This document shows positions 25,231 to 33,341 of a stretch of 64,000 nt of DNA, piece by piece; positions within the stretch are counted from its first letter, which is position 1, and each line of letters begins with the position of its first letter. The notes under the pieces were generated by a model. It ran no database searches. It was not told the origin of the DNA and worked only from the letters and a program-made list of their open reading frames with translations. The translations under genes and the position numbers were made by a program. The stretch comes from Clostridiales bacterium (GTDB lineage Bacteria > Bacillota > Clostridia > Oscillospirales > Acutalibacteraceae). The DNA is taken from the NCBI GenBank assembly GCA_024684435.1, contig JAIKWV010000009.1, forward strand, positions 41,983-105,982, read 5' to 3'.

Positions 25231-26904
25231 TTAATTGTTATCCATGAAATGATACACTCTGACCTCATATGGTTTTGTAACAAAGCCGTTGCCGTCAATG
25301 GGGCAGTCTTTATAATTTGAAAACACTACCTCTCCCCTGCTCAGATCATAATTTACCGGGGCCTTGAATTTGACGGGCTTTTCCCTGAACGAGCAGATCA
25401 CAAGCAGGCGTTCGTTTTTGCGTTTGCGCTCATATACATACAGGTCGGAGCTTGAATGATAATACTCTTTATATTTGCCGTAGACCACCAGGTCGTTGCC
25501 CCTGCGGTAGGCGATAAGTTTGCGGTAAAAATTCAGCAGAGAATCCGGGTCATTTTCCTGCGCCTCCACGTTTATTTCCCGATAATTTTCGTTGACCTTG
25601 AACCAGGGCTCGCCGGTGGTGAAGCCCGCGTTTTTTTCGCTGTTCCACTGTACGGGAGTTCTTGCGTTTTCGCGGCTGACCTTTGCCGCCAGATCAAGGA
25701 ATTTTTCGTCGGAATAATGGAGAAGCTTTGAGAAAAGCCGATAGTTATTGAAGGTCAGCACGTCCTTGTAGTCCCCTACCCTGTCCAACCGGATGTTGCC
25801 CATGCCTATCTCCTGCCCCTGATAAATAAAGGGTGTTCCCCATTGCAGTAAGTACATCGCCGCCAGCATTTTCCCGCTTTCCCTGCGGTACTTCGGGCTG
25901 CCGTATCGGTCGATGACCCTGGCGTGATCGTGGTTTTCGATGTACAGACAGTTCCAGCCCTTGCCGTACATCTCGTTCTGCCATGTACTCATGGCGGATT
26001 TTAATTTTCTCAGATTAAAAGGTGTTTTCACCCAGTCGGCCATGAAGCAGTCCGCGTTCATGTGGTCGAATGAGATCATCATATCCAGCAGTTTATCCTT
26101 GCCTTCGGTGCAGAATTTTACCGCGTCCTTAACGCTTGTCATGGGACCCTCCCCCACGGCGAAGCAGTCATATTCATTCTGCACGTCCCGAAATTCTCTC
26201 AGGTATTCCTCCAGATGCGGACCGTGTTTGTAGTGTTCCACTCCTGTGGCGACGGGCAGCGGGAACCCGTTGGGCAGACCCTCCGCTTTGGAAATGAAGG
26301 TAATAACGTCCTCCCGGAATCCGTCCACACCCATGTCCAGCCAGAAGCGCATTATTTTTTTGACCTCGTCCCTGACCTTGGGATTGTCCATGTTCAGATC
26401 GGGCTGTTTCTTTGCGAAGACGTGAAGATAATATTCGTCCCTGTTTTTGTTGTACTCCCAGGCGCTGCCCTCGAAAACCGAAAGCCAGTTGTTGGGCTTT
26501 TTCTTTCCCCTGCCCTTGCGCCAGATATAGTAATCGCTGTAGGGATTGTCGGCGCTTTTTGAGCTTTCCTTAAACCATTCGTGTTCGTCGGAGGTGTGAT
26601 TGATGACCAGATCCATAAAGACCTTCATGCCTCTTTTGTGAGCCTCATCAAGAATTTTTTTGAAATCCTCCAGCGTTCCGAATTCCGGGTTTATGTTCAT
26701 GTAGTCGGAGATATCATAGCCGTAGTCCGCGTTTGGCGTGGGATATATCGGGGAAAACCAGATGCCGTTCACACCCAGGGACTCTATATAGTCCAGCTTG
26801 CTCAGCACTCCGGGCAGATCTCCTATACCATCCCCGTTCGAATCGCAGAAGCTCCTTGTCCAGATCTGATAGACCGACATAGTTCTGTACCATTTTTTCT
26901 CCAT
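25231..26904 (-). CDS. GH13 alpha-glucosidase, probably oligo-1,6-glucosidase type
   Basis: This cytoplasmic glycoside hydrolase of family 13 releases glucose from short alpha-glucans. The 557-residue product has the four conserved GH13 regions: DLVINHTSDEH, DMGVDGFREDVI with the nucleophile Asp, CFAVGEGPM with the acid/base Glu, and IENHDHARVIDRYG with the transition-state Asp. The valine after the nucleophile aspartate is associated with alpha-1,6 specificity (isomaltase-like), where maltases carry Thr; this is an inference. There is no signal peptide. AGAGGAG precedes the ATG, and a promoter and a terminator frame it as a single-gene unit. Trehalose-6-phosphate hydrolase is the main alternative. 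Confidence 0.93.
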   Translation of the reverse strand: MEKKWYRTMSVYQIWTRSFCDSNGDGIGDLPGVLSKLDYIESLGVNGIWFSPIYPTPNADYGYDISDYMNINPEFGTLEDFKKILDEAHKRGMKVFMDLVINHTSDEHEWFKESSKSADNPYSDYYIWRKGRGKKKPNNWLSVFEGSAWEYNKNRDEYYLHVFAKKQPDLNMDNPKVRDEVKKIMRFWLDMGVDGFREDVITFISKAEGLPNGFPLPVATGVEHYKHGPHLEEYLREFRDVQNEYDCFAVGEGPMTSVKDAVKFCTEGKDKLLDMMISFDHMNADCFMADWVKTPFNLRKLKSAMSTWQNEMYGKGWNCLYIENHDHARVIDRYGSPKYRRESGKMLAAMYLLQWGTPFIYQGQEIGMGNIRLDRVGDYKDVLTFNNYRLFSKLLHYSDEKFLDLAAKVSRENARTPVQWNSEKNAGFTTGEPWFKVNENYREINVEAQENDPDSLLNFYRKLIAYRRGNDLVVYGKYKEYYHSSSDLYVYERKRKNERLLVICSFREKPVKFKAPVNYDLSRGEVVFSNYKDCPIDGNGFVTKPYEVRVYHFMDNN

Positions 26905-26941
26905 TTAAAAGCTCTCCTCTCTGCAAAAACCGTCTGCTATT

Positions 26942-26970
26942 ATCATACATAAAAATTCTGTTTTGCGCAA
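26942..26970 (-). promoter_or_regulatory. Promoter of the GH13 glucosidase gene
   Basis: On the minus strand TTGCGC (26970-26965) and TATGAT (26947-26942) are separated by 17 bases. Initiation would fall about 30 bases before the start codon. No clear catabolite-response element was found. Confidence 0.55.
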
Positions 26971-27015
26971 TGATTATTTTTGAATTATCCTATCTTTGAC
27001 GGAACAAAAAAATAC

Positions 27016-27044
27016 TTGCATTTCATAAAGTAATATATTATAAT
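27016..27044 (+). promoter_or_regulatory. Promoter of the SRP RNA
   Basis: TTGCAT (27016-27021) and TATAAT (27039-27044) are spaced by 17 bases. A second TATAAT at 27053-27058 follows but has no matching -35 element. The predicted transcript begins about 35 bases before the paired ends of the SRP RNA and probably reads on into dnaX. Confidence 0.7.
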
Positions 27045-27086
27045 AAATTAGCTATAATATTTGGAGCAATGTTTTTGTTTTATTCT

Positions 27087-27229
27087 GACTTTGCTTTGGT
27101 CATGTGGCGTGTGGGTTCTGTGCGGCGGGACGCCGTGAACCATGTCAGGCGGGGAACCGAGCAGCATTAAGCGGTCTGTACTGTGCGCCACAGTCCGCCT
27201 GCGCGCCATGTGACCAAGGTAAAGTCTTT
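27087..27229 (+). ncRNA. ffs: Signal recognition particle RNA (small bacterial type)
   Basis: The conserved helix 8 is clear: GTCAGGCGGGGAACCGAGCA at about 27144, followed by GCATTAAGC, with the GGAA tetraloop and the symmetric internal loop that bind Ffh. The two ends pair as a long stem: GACTTTGCTTTGGTCA (27087-27102) with TGACCAAGGTAAAGTC (27211-27226), followed by a T tract, so the closing stem may also act as the terminator. The RNA scaffolds Ffh and FtsY to deliver nascent membrane proteins. ffs directly before dnaX is a known Firmicute arrangement. The exact ends are estimated from pairing. Confidence 0.88.
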
Positions 27230-27247
27230 TTTAACGGAGAAACGGGA

Positions 27248-28846
27248 ATGTATCAGGTTTTTTACAGAAAATGGCGCCCGAAGGCCTTTTCGGAGGTGGT
27301 TGGTCAGCCCCATGTAACGGCCACTTTGCAGAACGCTCTGCAGAGCGGCAGGCTTTCCCATGCCTATCTTTTCACCGGTTCCAGAGGAACGGGCAAAACT
27401 TCATGCGCAAAGATCCTCTCAAAGGCTGTGAACTGTCTCAATCCCGTAAACGGCAACCCCTGCAATGAGTGTGAGATATGCCGTGGCATCGACAGCGGCT
27501 CACTTACGGACATTATCGAGATCGACGCCGCCAGCAACAACGGTGTGGACAATATCCGTGACCTGCGGGAGGAAACAAATTTCACTCCCGTGCGGGCAAA
27601 GTACAGGGTCTATATCATAGACGAGGTGCATATGCTCTCCACCGGCGCCTTCAACGCCCTGCTTAAGACCCTTGAGGAACCCCCCTCATACGTTATTTTT
27701 ATTCTGGCGACCACAGAGGTACACAAGCTGCCTCAGACCATACTCTCCAGATGTCAGAGATTTGACTTTAAAAGGATCATGCCCGATGACATAGCCCAAA
27801 GGCTTAAATTTGTAGCGGAAAACGAGAACTTGCAGCTCACCGACGATGGAGCAAACCTCATTGCCCGTATTGCCGACGGCGCCCTGCGCGACGCCCTGTC
27901 CATCCTTGACAGATGCGCGGGAGCGGATGGAAAGATCGACGCCGCCTACGTCAGCGAAGCTGTGGGTATTGCCAACCGTTCATACCTGTTTGAGCTTTCG
28001 GAATATTTCAGGACCGGCAACACTCCCGGAGCGCTGGAGCTTATAAATAACCTGCACAACAATTCCTGCGACATGGAGCGGCTCTGTTCGGAGCTTATCA
28101 ATCATTTTCGCAATCTTATGATAGTCAAGACAGTCAAAGACCCTGCGGCGCTTATAATCTGCACCGCCGATGAGCTTGACAGGCTCAAAAAACAGGCGGA
28201 GCTGTATCGGTTGGAGGATATCCTCTATTCCCTGTCGGTGATAGAAGACACATATTCAAAAATAAAAAGAGGTCTTAATCAAAAAATCGAAACGGAGATG
28301 GCGGCGGTGGAGCTCTGCTCCCCTGCCCTGCTGAAATCAAACGAAGCTCTGTTGAGCAGGATCTCATCTTTGGAAGCTAAGATAAACGCTATCTCATCCG
28401 GGGATATAAAAATATCTCCGGCAAATACAGAAAATAAATCAAAAGAAACTCCGGCTCCCGCTGTTAAAAACGAAGCTCCCGAACAGGAAAAACAAAACGC
28501 AACGGAAAAACCTGAACAAACGGCGCCTGACCGGGATGAAAATATTCCATTTATGCAGTGGACAGAGGTGCTTGACGAGCTTAAACAGACCGACATGCCC
28601 CTTGCCGCTATCCTTCAGGGTTCTCAGGCCTTTGTCAGAGGCGAATTCATACTGATAAAATCTCAGAACTCCACCTTTGAACAGTTTATAAGGGTCGGCT
28701 CACATTCCTCCGCGGTCAAAGCGGCTGTTTTAAAGATATCAGGGAAAAAATACCGTTTGGGTATTTTGAAATCAGAAGAAGATCAACCGGCAAACGATCC
28801 CTTAGCCGGTCTGATAAATAAGGTAAACAAATTCAATTTATCATAA
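27248..28846 (+). CDS. dnaX: DNA polymerase III subunit gamma/tau
   Basis: DnaX is the clamp-loader ATPase that opens the DnaN sliding clamp and organises the replisome. The 532-residue product begins MYQVFYRKWRPKAFSEVVGQ and has Walker A FTGSRGTGKTSCAK near residue 45, the zinc cysteines in CLNPVNGNPCNECEICRG, IIDEVHMLSTGAFNALLKTL and the SRC motif TILSRCQRFDFKRI. A Lys/Glu/Pro-rich linker at about 395-440 leads to the tau-like C-terminal domain. ATG 27248 is chosen from the conserved N-terminus; the frame is open upstream through the SRP RNA, which is not protein coding. It starts an operon with ybaB and recR. Confidence 0.96.
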   Translation: MYQVFYRKWRPKAFSEVVGQPHVTATLQNALQSGRLSHAYLFTGSRGTGKTSCAKILSKAVNCLNPVNGNPCNECEICRGIDSGSLTDIIEIDAASNNGVDNIRDLREETNFTPVRAKYRVYIIDEVHMLSTGAFNALLKTLEEPPSYVIFILATTEVHKLPQTILSRCQRFDFKRIMPDDIAQRLKFVAENENLQLTDDGANLIARIADGALRDALSILDRCAGADGKIDAAYVSEAVGIANRSYLFELSEYFRTGNTPGALELINNLHNNSCDMERLCSELINHFRNLMIVKTVKDPAALIICTADELDRLKKQAELYRLEDILYSLSVIEDTYSKIKRGLNQKIETEMAAVELCSPALLKSNEALLSRISSLEAKINAISSGDIKISPANTENKSKETPAPAVKNEAPEQEKQNATEKPEQTAPDRDENIPFMQWTEVLDELKQTDMPLAAILQGSQAFVRGEFILIKSQNSTFEQFIRVGSHSSAVKAAVLKISGKKYRLGILKSEEDQPANDPLAGLINKVNKFNLS

Positions 28847-28858
28847 AGGAGAGTTACT

Positions 28859-29194
28859 ATGAAAGCGAGGATCCCCGGCGCTCCCCAAAATAAAAAGAAC
28901 ATGATGGAGCTTGTCCAGAAAATGCAGGAAGACATGGAAAACGTTCAGAAGACGGTGGAGGAGACGGAATTTACCTCATCCTCCGGCGGCGGAGCGGTGG
29001 AAGTTGTCATGGACGGTAAACATCAGGTACGCAGTATCAAAATAAGTCCGGAGGTAGTAGATCCGGAGGATACCGAAATGCTTGAAGATCTGTTGACGGC
29101 CGCAATAAACGAAGCCGTACGCAAGGCGGACGAAGCAATGGAAAAGGGCATGGAATCCGCAAAGGGCGGTCTTTCCATCCCCGGATTATTCTGA
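28859..29194 (+). CDS. ybaB: YbaB/EbfC family nucleoid-associated protein
   Basis: YbaB/EbfC proteins are small DNA-binding dimers associated with the nucleoid. The 111-residue product has the family features: ELVQKMQEDMENVQKTVEET as the first helix, SGGGAVEVVMDGKHQVRSI with the KISPEVVDPED segment, and EMLEDLLTAAINEAVRKADE as the last helix. AAAGGAG precedes the ATG. The dnaX-ybaB-recR order is conserved in bacteria and supports the call. Confidence 0.95.
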   Translation: MKARIPGAPQNKKNMMELVQKMQEDMENVQKTVEETEFTSSSGGGAVEVVMDGKHQVRSIKISPEVVDPEDTEMLEDLLTAAINEAVRKADEAMEKGMESAKGGLSIPGLF

Positions 29195-29210
29195 TTAAGG
29201 TTGATTTATT

Positions 29211-29810
29211 ATGGACACTAAAGTCGCGCCTTTTGCAAGGCTTATCGAACAGTTTGAACGTTTGCCGGGCATAGGTCACAAAAGCGCTCAAAGATTGGCG
29301 TTCCATGTGTTGAGCATGACAAACCAGCAGGCTGAAAACTTTGCAAAGATAATAGTAGACGCCCATGAAAAAATCCATAAGTGCGAAGTCTGCTGTGATC
29401 TTACGGACAGCGATCTCTGCTGTGTTTGCTCAAGCCCTTCAAGGGACAGATCTAAGATCTGCGTTGTGGAGGACAGCCGGGACGTTATGGCCATAGAAAG
29501 AACACATGAATACGACGGACTTTATCATGTGCTCCATGGGGCTATATCTCCCATGAACAATATAGATATAAACGATATTACCGTAAACAAGCTTATCCCC
29601 CGCCTTGACCCTGACAAAGTTAAGGAAGTTATCATGGCGACCAGCACCACCGTTGAGGGGGAAGCCACGGCAATGTATATCTCCCGGCTCATTAAACCTC
29701 TGGGCATAAAAATAACCAGACTTGCCTATGGTGTTCCCGTGGGAGCAAACCTGGAATATGCCGACGAATATACTTTAGTCAAGGCAATGGAAGGCAGAAA
29801 AGAGCTGTAA
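29211..29810 (+). CDS. recR: Recombination protein RecR
   Basis: RecR works with RecF and RecO to load RecA at single-strand gaps. RecF is encoded in this window; RecO was not found. The 199-residue protein has a helix-hairpin-helix (FERLPGIGHKSAQRLAFHVL), a four-cysteine zinc finger (CEVCCDLTDSDLCCVCSSPS), a Toprim domain beginning ICVVEDSRDVMAIERT, and the Walker B-like ATSTTVEGEATAMYISRLI. It lies 16 bases after ybaB and directly before the candidate origin. Confidence 0.96.
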   Translation: MDTKVAPFARLIEQFERLPGIGHKSAQRLAFHVLSMTNQQAENFAKIIVDAHEKIHKCEVCCDLTDSDLCCVCSSPSRDRSKICVVEDSRDVMAIERTHEYDGLYHVLHGAISPMNNIDINDITVNKLIPRLDPDKVKEVIMATSTTVEGEATAMYISRLIKPLGIKITRLAYGVPVGANLEYADEYTLVKAMEGRKEL

Positions 29811-29812
29811 AA

Positions 29813-30030
29813 TTTTCCACAGAGTTTTACTTTTTCCACAATGAATTTTCAACACTTTTCTTTTCGGTGCTTCTGCCGAAGTTAATAACTTGAGTTTTGC
29901 CTGTTTTTTTACACACGGGATATCAGGATTAAATCAAATAAAATCAAGGCGTGAAAGAGTTTTCCATATTTTCCACCCATACTACTACAACTACTAAAAT
30001 TTATTATATATATTTTTATTCATTTTTGAT
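29813..30030 (+). other. oriC: Candidate replication origin: DnaA-box array, DnaA-trio-like element and AT-rich tract
   Basis: The 240-base gap between recR and dnaN is AT-rich and carries 9-mers close to the DnaA box TTATNCACA, all in one orientation: TTTTCCACA at 29813 and 29832, TTTTACACA at 29907, and a head-to-tail pair TTTTCCATA-TTTTCCACC at 29960-29977. A weaker TTTTCAACA lies at 29846. Four bases after the last box come the triplets CTA CTA CAA CTA CTA (29982-29996), whose complement follows the DnaA-trio rule 3'-[G/A]A[T/A]-5' in four of five units, followed by about 34 nearly pure A/T bases. This is the box-trio-unwinding order known upstream of dnaN in Bacillus subtilis. dnaA itself is absent. 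Function is inferred; head-on orientation of the left-hand genes argues for caution. Confidence 0.6.
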
Positions 30031-30050
30031 TTTGGAAGGGGTATTATCAA

Positions 30051-31163
30051 ATGAATTTTATTTGCAGTACAGCGGAGCTTTATTCACTTTGCAGCAACGT
30101 TCAGAGAGCGGTCTCCACAAAGTCGTCTCTACCGGCGGTCGAAGGTATTCTTGTAAGAGCGGAAAGAAATAAAGTTTATCTTACAGGATATGATCTTGAA
30201 CTCGGCATCTCCACATCAATGGACGCTAAGGTAGAAGAAGAGGGCGCGCTCATAATCAACGCAAAGGTAGTGTGCGATATCCTTCGTATGCTTCCCGGCG
30301 AAACCGTGAGATTTGATTCCGATGAAAGATGTGTTGTTTCCATCACCAGCGGCGAAGCAAAGTATCTTATTTCCGGTATGTCCGCCACAGAGTATCCGGA
30401 GCTTCCTACGGTTACCGGAGGACTGCCTGTTGTCATGGATCTTGACCTGCTTAAAGAGATGGTCAGGCAAACTATTTTTGCCGTGTCCACAAATGACGCA
30501 AAGGTAGTACATACAGGTATAAAATTTGAAATAGAAGAAAACAGTATCAGAATGATATCAATAGACGGTTTCCGCCTTGCGATACGCAATGAGATGATAA
30601 GCTATAACGGCGAGCCTCTTTCATTTATAGTTCCGGCAAAAACTCTTTCTGAAATAGTAAAGCTTACCAGTGACGATGAGGAAGGCATTTCTTTCGGTAT
30701 CGGCAAGAGACATATCATATTTGAAGTTGGCAGATACAAGATAGTTTCAAGGCTTCTTGAGGGAGAATTCATGAATTATCATAACGCTATCCCCAACGGC
30801 TGTACAACGAACGTCACCGTCGATACACGCGAACTTCTTGACAGCATTGAAAGAGCTTCTCTTATAATCAACGACAGAAACAAGAGCCCCATCAGATGTG
30901 ATTTTGATATTGCAAATAAGATAATTACCATATCAAGCGTTGCTGTTTTAGGTACGGCTAAGGACAGACTTTCCGCGGAGATAGACGGCAATTCACTTGA
31001 GATAGGATTCAATAATAAATATCTTATTGACGCTCTCCGCGCGGCGGATACAGACTTAGTTAAAATAGAACTGAACGGTCCCATTGCGCCGATAGTTATA
31101 AAACCCACAGAGGGAGACAGATTTATATTTGTCGTGCTTCCGGTCAAGCTCAGAAACGAGTAA
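30051..31163 (+). CDS. dnaN: DNA polymerase III beta subunit (sliding clamp)
   Basis: DnaN is the ring-shaped clamp that tethers polymerase III to DNA. The 370-residue length and three-fold domain pattern fit. Segments include LYSLCSNVQRAVSTKSSLPA and VEGILVRAERNKVYLTGYDL near the start, FAVSTNDAKVVHTGIKFEIE in the middle domain, and IKPTEGDRFIFVVLPVKLRN at the C-terminus, with the VVLPVK end that forms part of the partner-binding pocket. GGAAGGGG lies nine bases before the ATG. It follows the candidate origin and begins dnaN-yaaA-recF; dnaA is not upstream as it usually is. Confidence 0.97.
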   Translation: MNFICSTAELYSLCSNVQRAVSTKSSLPAVEGILVRAERNKVYLTGYDLELGISTSMDAKVEEEGALIINAKVVCDILRMLPGETVRFDSDERCVVSITSGEAKYLISGMSATEYPELPTVTGGLPVVMDLDLLKEMVRQTIFAVSTNDAKVVHTGIKFEIEENSIRMISIDGFRLAIRNEMISYNGEPLSFIVPAKTLSEIVKLTSDDEEGISFGIGKRHIIFEVGRYKIVSRLLEGEFMNYHNAIPNGCTTNVTVDTRELLDSIERASLIINDRNKSPIRCDFDIANKIITISSVAVLGTAKDRLSAEIDGNSLEIGFNNKYLIDALRAADTDLVKIELNGPIAPIVIKPTEGDRFIFVVLPVKLRNE

Positions 31164-31188
31164 TATTTTTTTCGGGAAGTGATTGGTC

Positions 31189-31434
31189 TTGAAAAAACAG
31201 ATAAAGGTCCATATAAAACAAAAACCTCTTAAGAAAATAAAAATAGATACTGAGTTTATCAGACTTGACGCGTTGCTTAAATTTTGCGACGCGGTACAGT
31301 CGGGAGGTCAGGCAAAGACGGTCATTTTCGACGGAGAAGTAAGAGTGAACGGAGAAGTCTGTCTTCAAAGGGGCAAAAAACTTCGCCCGGGAGACGTGGC
31401 AGAGTTTGAAAATAAATTGTATGAGATAGAATAG
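31189..31434 (+). CDS. yaaA: S4-domain protein YaaA (RlbA)
   Basis: This 81-residue RNA-binding S4-domain protein is conserved between dnaN and recF in Firmicutes and has been linked to ribosome maturation. The S4 fold is seen in FIRLDALLKFCDAVQSGGQA, KTVIFDGEVRVNGEVCLQRG and KKLRPGDVAEF. I chose TTG 31189 because GGGAAGTG lies at a usual distance; TTG 31183 is too close to it. The N-terminus is rich in lysine (KKQIKVHIKQKPLKKIKI), which may contact RNA. The stop is two bases before the recF start. Confidence 0.92.
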   Translation: MKKQIKVHIKQKPLKKIKIDTEFIRLDALLKFCDAVQSGGQAKTVIFDGEVRVNGEVCLQRGKKLRPGDVAEFENKLYEIE

Positions 31435-31436
31435 TT

Positions 31437-32531
31437 ATGACTGTTAAAAAATTTACAGCGTACAATTACCGTAACCTGAAAAACGTTTGTGTTGAGCTTT
31501 CAGACGGCATAAACGTTTTTTACGGTGAAAACGGTCAGGGAAAAACGAATATTATTGAAGGTCTTTGGCTTTTTACCGGCTGTCATTCCTTCCGTACAAG
31601 CAGATGCAGCGAGCTTATTCTTGACGGAAGCAAACAGGCCAGATTATCCTTGGACTTTTTAAGCGCCGACAGGGAGCAGACTGCGGAGATCACCATAAAC
31701 TCAAAACGCGAGGTTATGCTGAATGAGATAATTAAACCAAGTCCCCGTTACCTGCTCGGCGTTTTTCGCGCCGTGGTCTTCTCCCCTTCCATGCTTGCGA
31801 TAATTCAGGACGGCCCTTCAGAAAGAAGAAAATTTTTAGACGTCGCCATCAGCATGATAAAACCCGGCTACGCAAAATATCTTACAAAATATATTAAAGC
31901 CATCACGCAAAGAAACGCGCTTTTAAAGCAGATGAGTCAGGGAAGATTCGACGAAGACGTGCTTATCCCCTGGGACGATGAGATAGCAAAACTCGGCGCG
32001 AAAATTATTCAGTACAGATTAAAATACATAGAAGATATCGCGGACATCTGCGAAGATATTTACGCGGGATTTTCCGGCGGCAGAGAGCATTTAAAATTAA
32101 AGTATGTTCAAAGCGGAACAGACTCGATTTTTACGGACGAATATCAGATAGTGGAGACCCTTTACAATTCGCTTGAGAAAAACAGGAGCGGAGACGTAAA
32201 AAGAATGTTCACCTCAGTGGGTCCTCACAAGGATGATCTTGTATTTGAAATAGACGGACTCAATGCGAAAAATTACGGCTCTCAGGGTCAGCAGCGTTCC
32301 TGCGCTCTGGCGCTTAAAATAAGCGAAGCTTCGGTGATAAAAAAATATACCGACGAATACCCGGTTGCTTTGCTGGACGACGTTATGAGCGAGCTTGACG
32401 TTTCAAGGCAGGAGTTTCTGATAAAATATCTCAGGGACTGGCAGGTGCTTATCACCTGCTGCGACCCGTCACAGCTGAGCAGGATAAAAGACAACAAGAC
32501 ATTCCGTGTGGAAAACGGAAATATTTATTGA
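31437..32531 (+). CDS. recF: DNA replication and repair protein RecF
   Basis: RecF is an SMC-like ATPase that, with RecO and RecR, directs RecA to gapped DNA. The 364-residue product has Walker A NVFYGENGQGKTNIIEGLWL near residue 24, the ABC-type signature NYGSQGQQRSCALALKISEA and the Walker B VALLDDVMSELDVSRQEFL, as expected. It starts two bases after yaaA, so coupling is likely. gyrB and gyrA, which usually come next, are replaced by a Nif3-like gene. Confidence 0.97.
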   Translation: MTVKKFTAYNYRNLKNVCVELSDGINVFYGENGQGKTNIIEGLWLFTGCHSFRTSRCSELILDGSKQARLSLDFLSADREQTAEITINSKREVMLNEIIKPSPRYLLGVFRAVVFSPSMLAIIQDGPSERRKFLDVAISMIKPGYAKYLTKYIKAITQRNALLKQMSQGRFDEDVLIPWDDEIAKLGAKIIQYRLKYIEDIADICEDIYAGFSGGREHLKLKYVQSGTDSIFTDEYQIVETLYNSLEKNRSGDVKRMFTSVGPHKDDLVFEIDGLNAKNYGSQGQQRSCALALKISEASVIKKYTDEYPVALLDDVMSELDVSRQEFLIKYLRDWQVLITCCDPSQLSRIKDNKTFRVENGNIY

Positions 32532-32542
32532 GTGGTGATTTT

Positions 32543-33325
32543 ATGCCGACAGTAAAAGAGATCTACGATTATATCGACAGCTTCGCTCCTTTTTCGGAGC
32601 AGATGAGCTTTGACAACAGCGGTCTTATCGTGGGTGACTGGAACAAGGATGTTTTTAAGGTCGGAGTGTCCCTTGACATCACGAAAGAAACCGTGAAAAA
32701 AGCGAAAGAGATGAACATCGATCTGATAGTCAGTCATCATCCAGTGATATTCAAAGCCAAAAAAAGCTTTTTAAAAGGCGACGTCGCTTTTGAACTTGCC
32801 ACATCCGGGATATCAGCCATATGCGCCCACACCTGCCTTGACTGCGCGGCGGATGGCGGAGTGAACGAGGTGCTGGCAAAACTGCTGGGACTTTCAAAGA
32901 TCGAGCCTCTGCCCACGGCGGAATGTACCTCCCCCATGGTGCGTGTGGGTTTTGTGGGTTTCATCGGCAAGACCAACGCCGTAGCTTTGGCACAGCTTGT
33001 CTCTGACAGGCTCGCCTGCTCGGAGGATTACTCCGTCAGATATTGCGACGGAGGCAGAGACATTGAGACCGTAGCCGTCTGCGGCGGTTCCGGCAGCAGT
33101 TTTATGAATGAAATAATTGACGCGGGCATAGACGCCCTTGTGACGGGAGACGCGGGATATCACGACTTTTTAGACGCGGAAAATATGAATTTTACCCTTA
33201 TCAGCGCGGGACATTTTGAAACGGAAAATCCTGTGGTGCCGGTGCTGGCGAAAAAATTACAGCAAAGGTTCGACGACGTTTTCGTGACGGTCATCTCTCA
33301 GACCCCGACGATAAAATACTTATAA
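32543..33325 (+). CDS. Nif3-like dinuclear metal-binding protein
   Basis: The product belongs to the NIF3/YqfO family, annotated as GTP cyclohydrolase I type 2 homologs; they bind two metal ions but their physiological role is unsettled. The 260-residue protein starts MPTVKEIYDYIDSFAPFSEQ and has the metal ligands in DLIVSHHPVIFKAKK near residue 65, AHTCLDCAADGGVNEVLA near residue 98, and the C-terminal ISAGHFETENPVVPVLAKKL. ATG 32543 follows GTGGTGAT. In many Firmicutes this gene follows sigA and trmK; here it sits between recF and rqcH. Confidence 0.92.
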   Translation: MPTVKEIYDYIDSFAPFSEQMSFDNSGLIVGDWNKDVFKVGVSLDITKETVKKAKEMNIDLIVSHHPVIFKAKKSFLKGDVAFELATSGISAICAHTCLDCAADGGVNEVLAKLLGLSKIEPLPTAECTSPMVRVGFVGFIGKTNAVALAQLVSDRLACSEDYSVRYCDGGRDIETVAVCGGSGSSFMNEIIDAGIDALVTGDAGYHDFLDAENMNFTLISAGHFETENPVVPVLAKKLQQRFDDVFVTVISQTPTIKYL

Positions 33326-33341
33326 TCATTCAGGTATATTT

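Noticed and set aside
25231..26904. Glu in the FREDVI segment of the GH13 enzyme as a possible inactivating change
   Set aside because: The catalytic Asp, Glu and Asp are all present; the neighbouring Glu is outside the catalytic triad and does not by itself argue for loss of activity.
27104..27247. Extension of dnaX reading frame upstream of ATG 27248
   Set aside because: The extension overlaps the SRP RNA and has no ribosome binding site; the conserved DnaX N-terminus begins at 27248.
29951..30172. Small plus-strand frame across the recR-dnaN gap
   Set aside because: It runs through the candidate origin and into dnaN in another frame, and its composition is that of an AT-rich non-coding tract.
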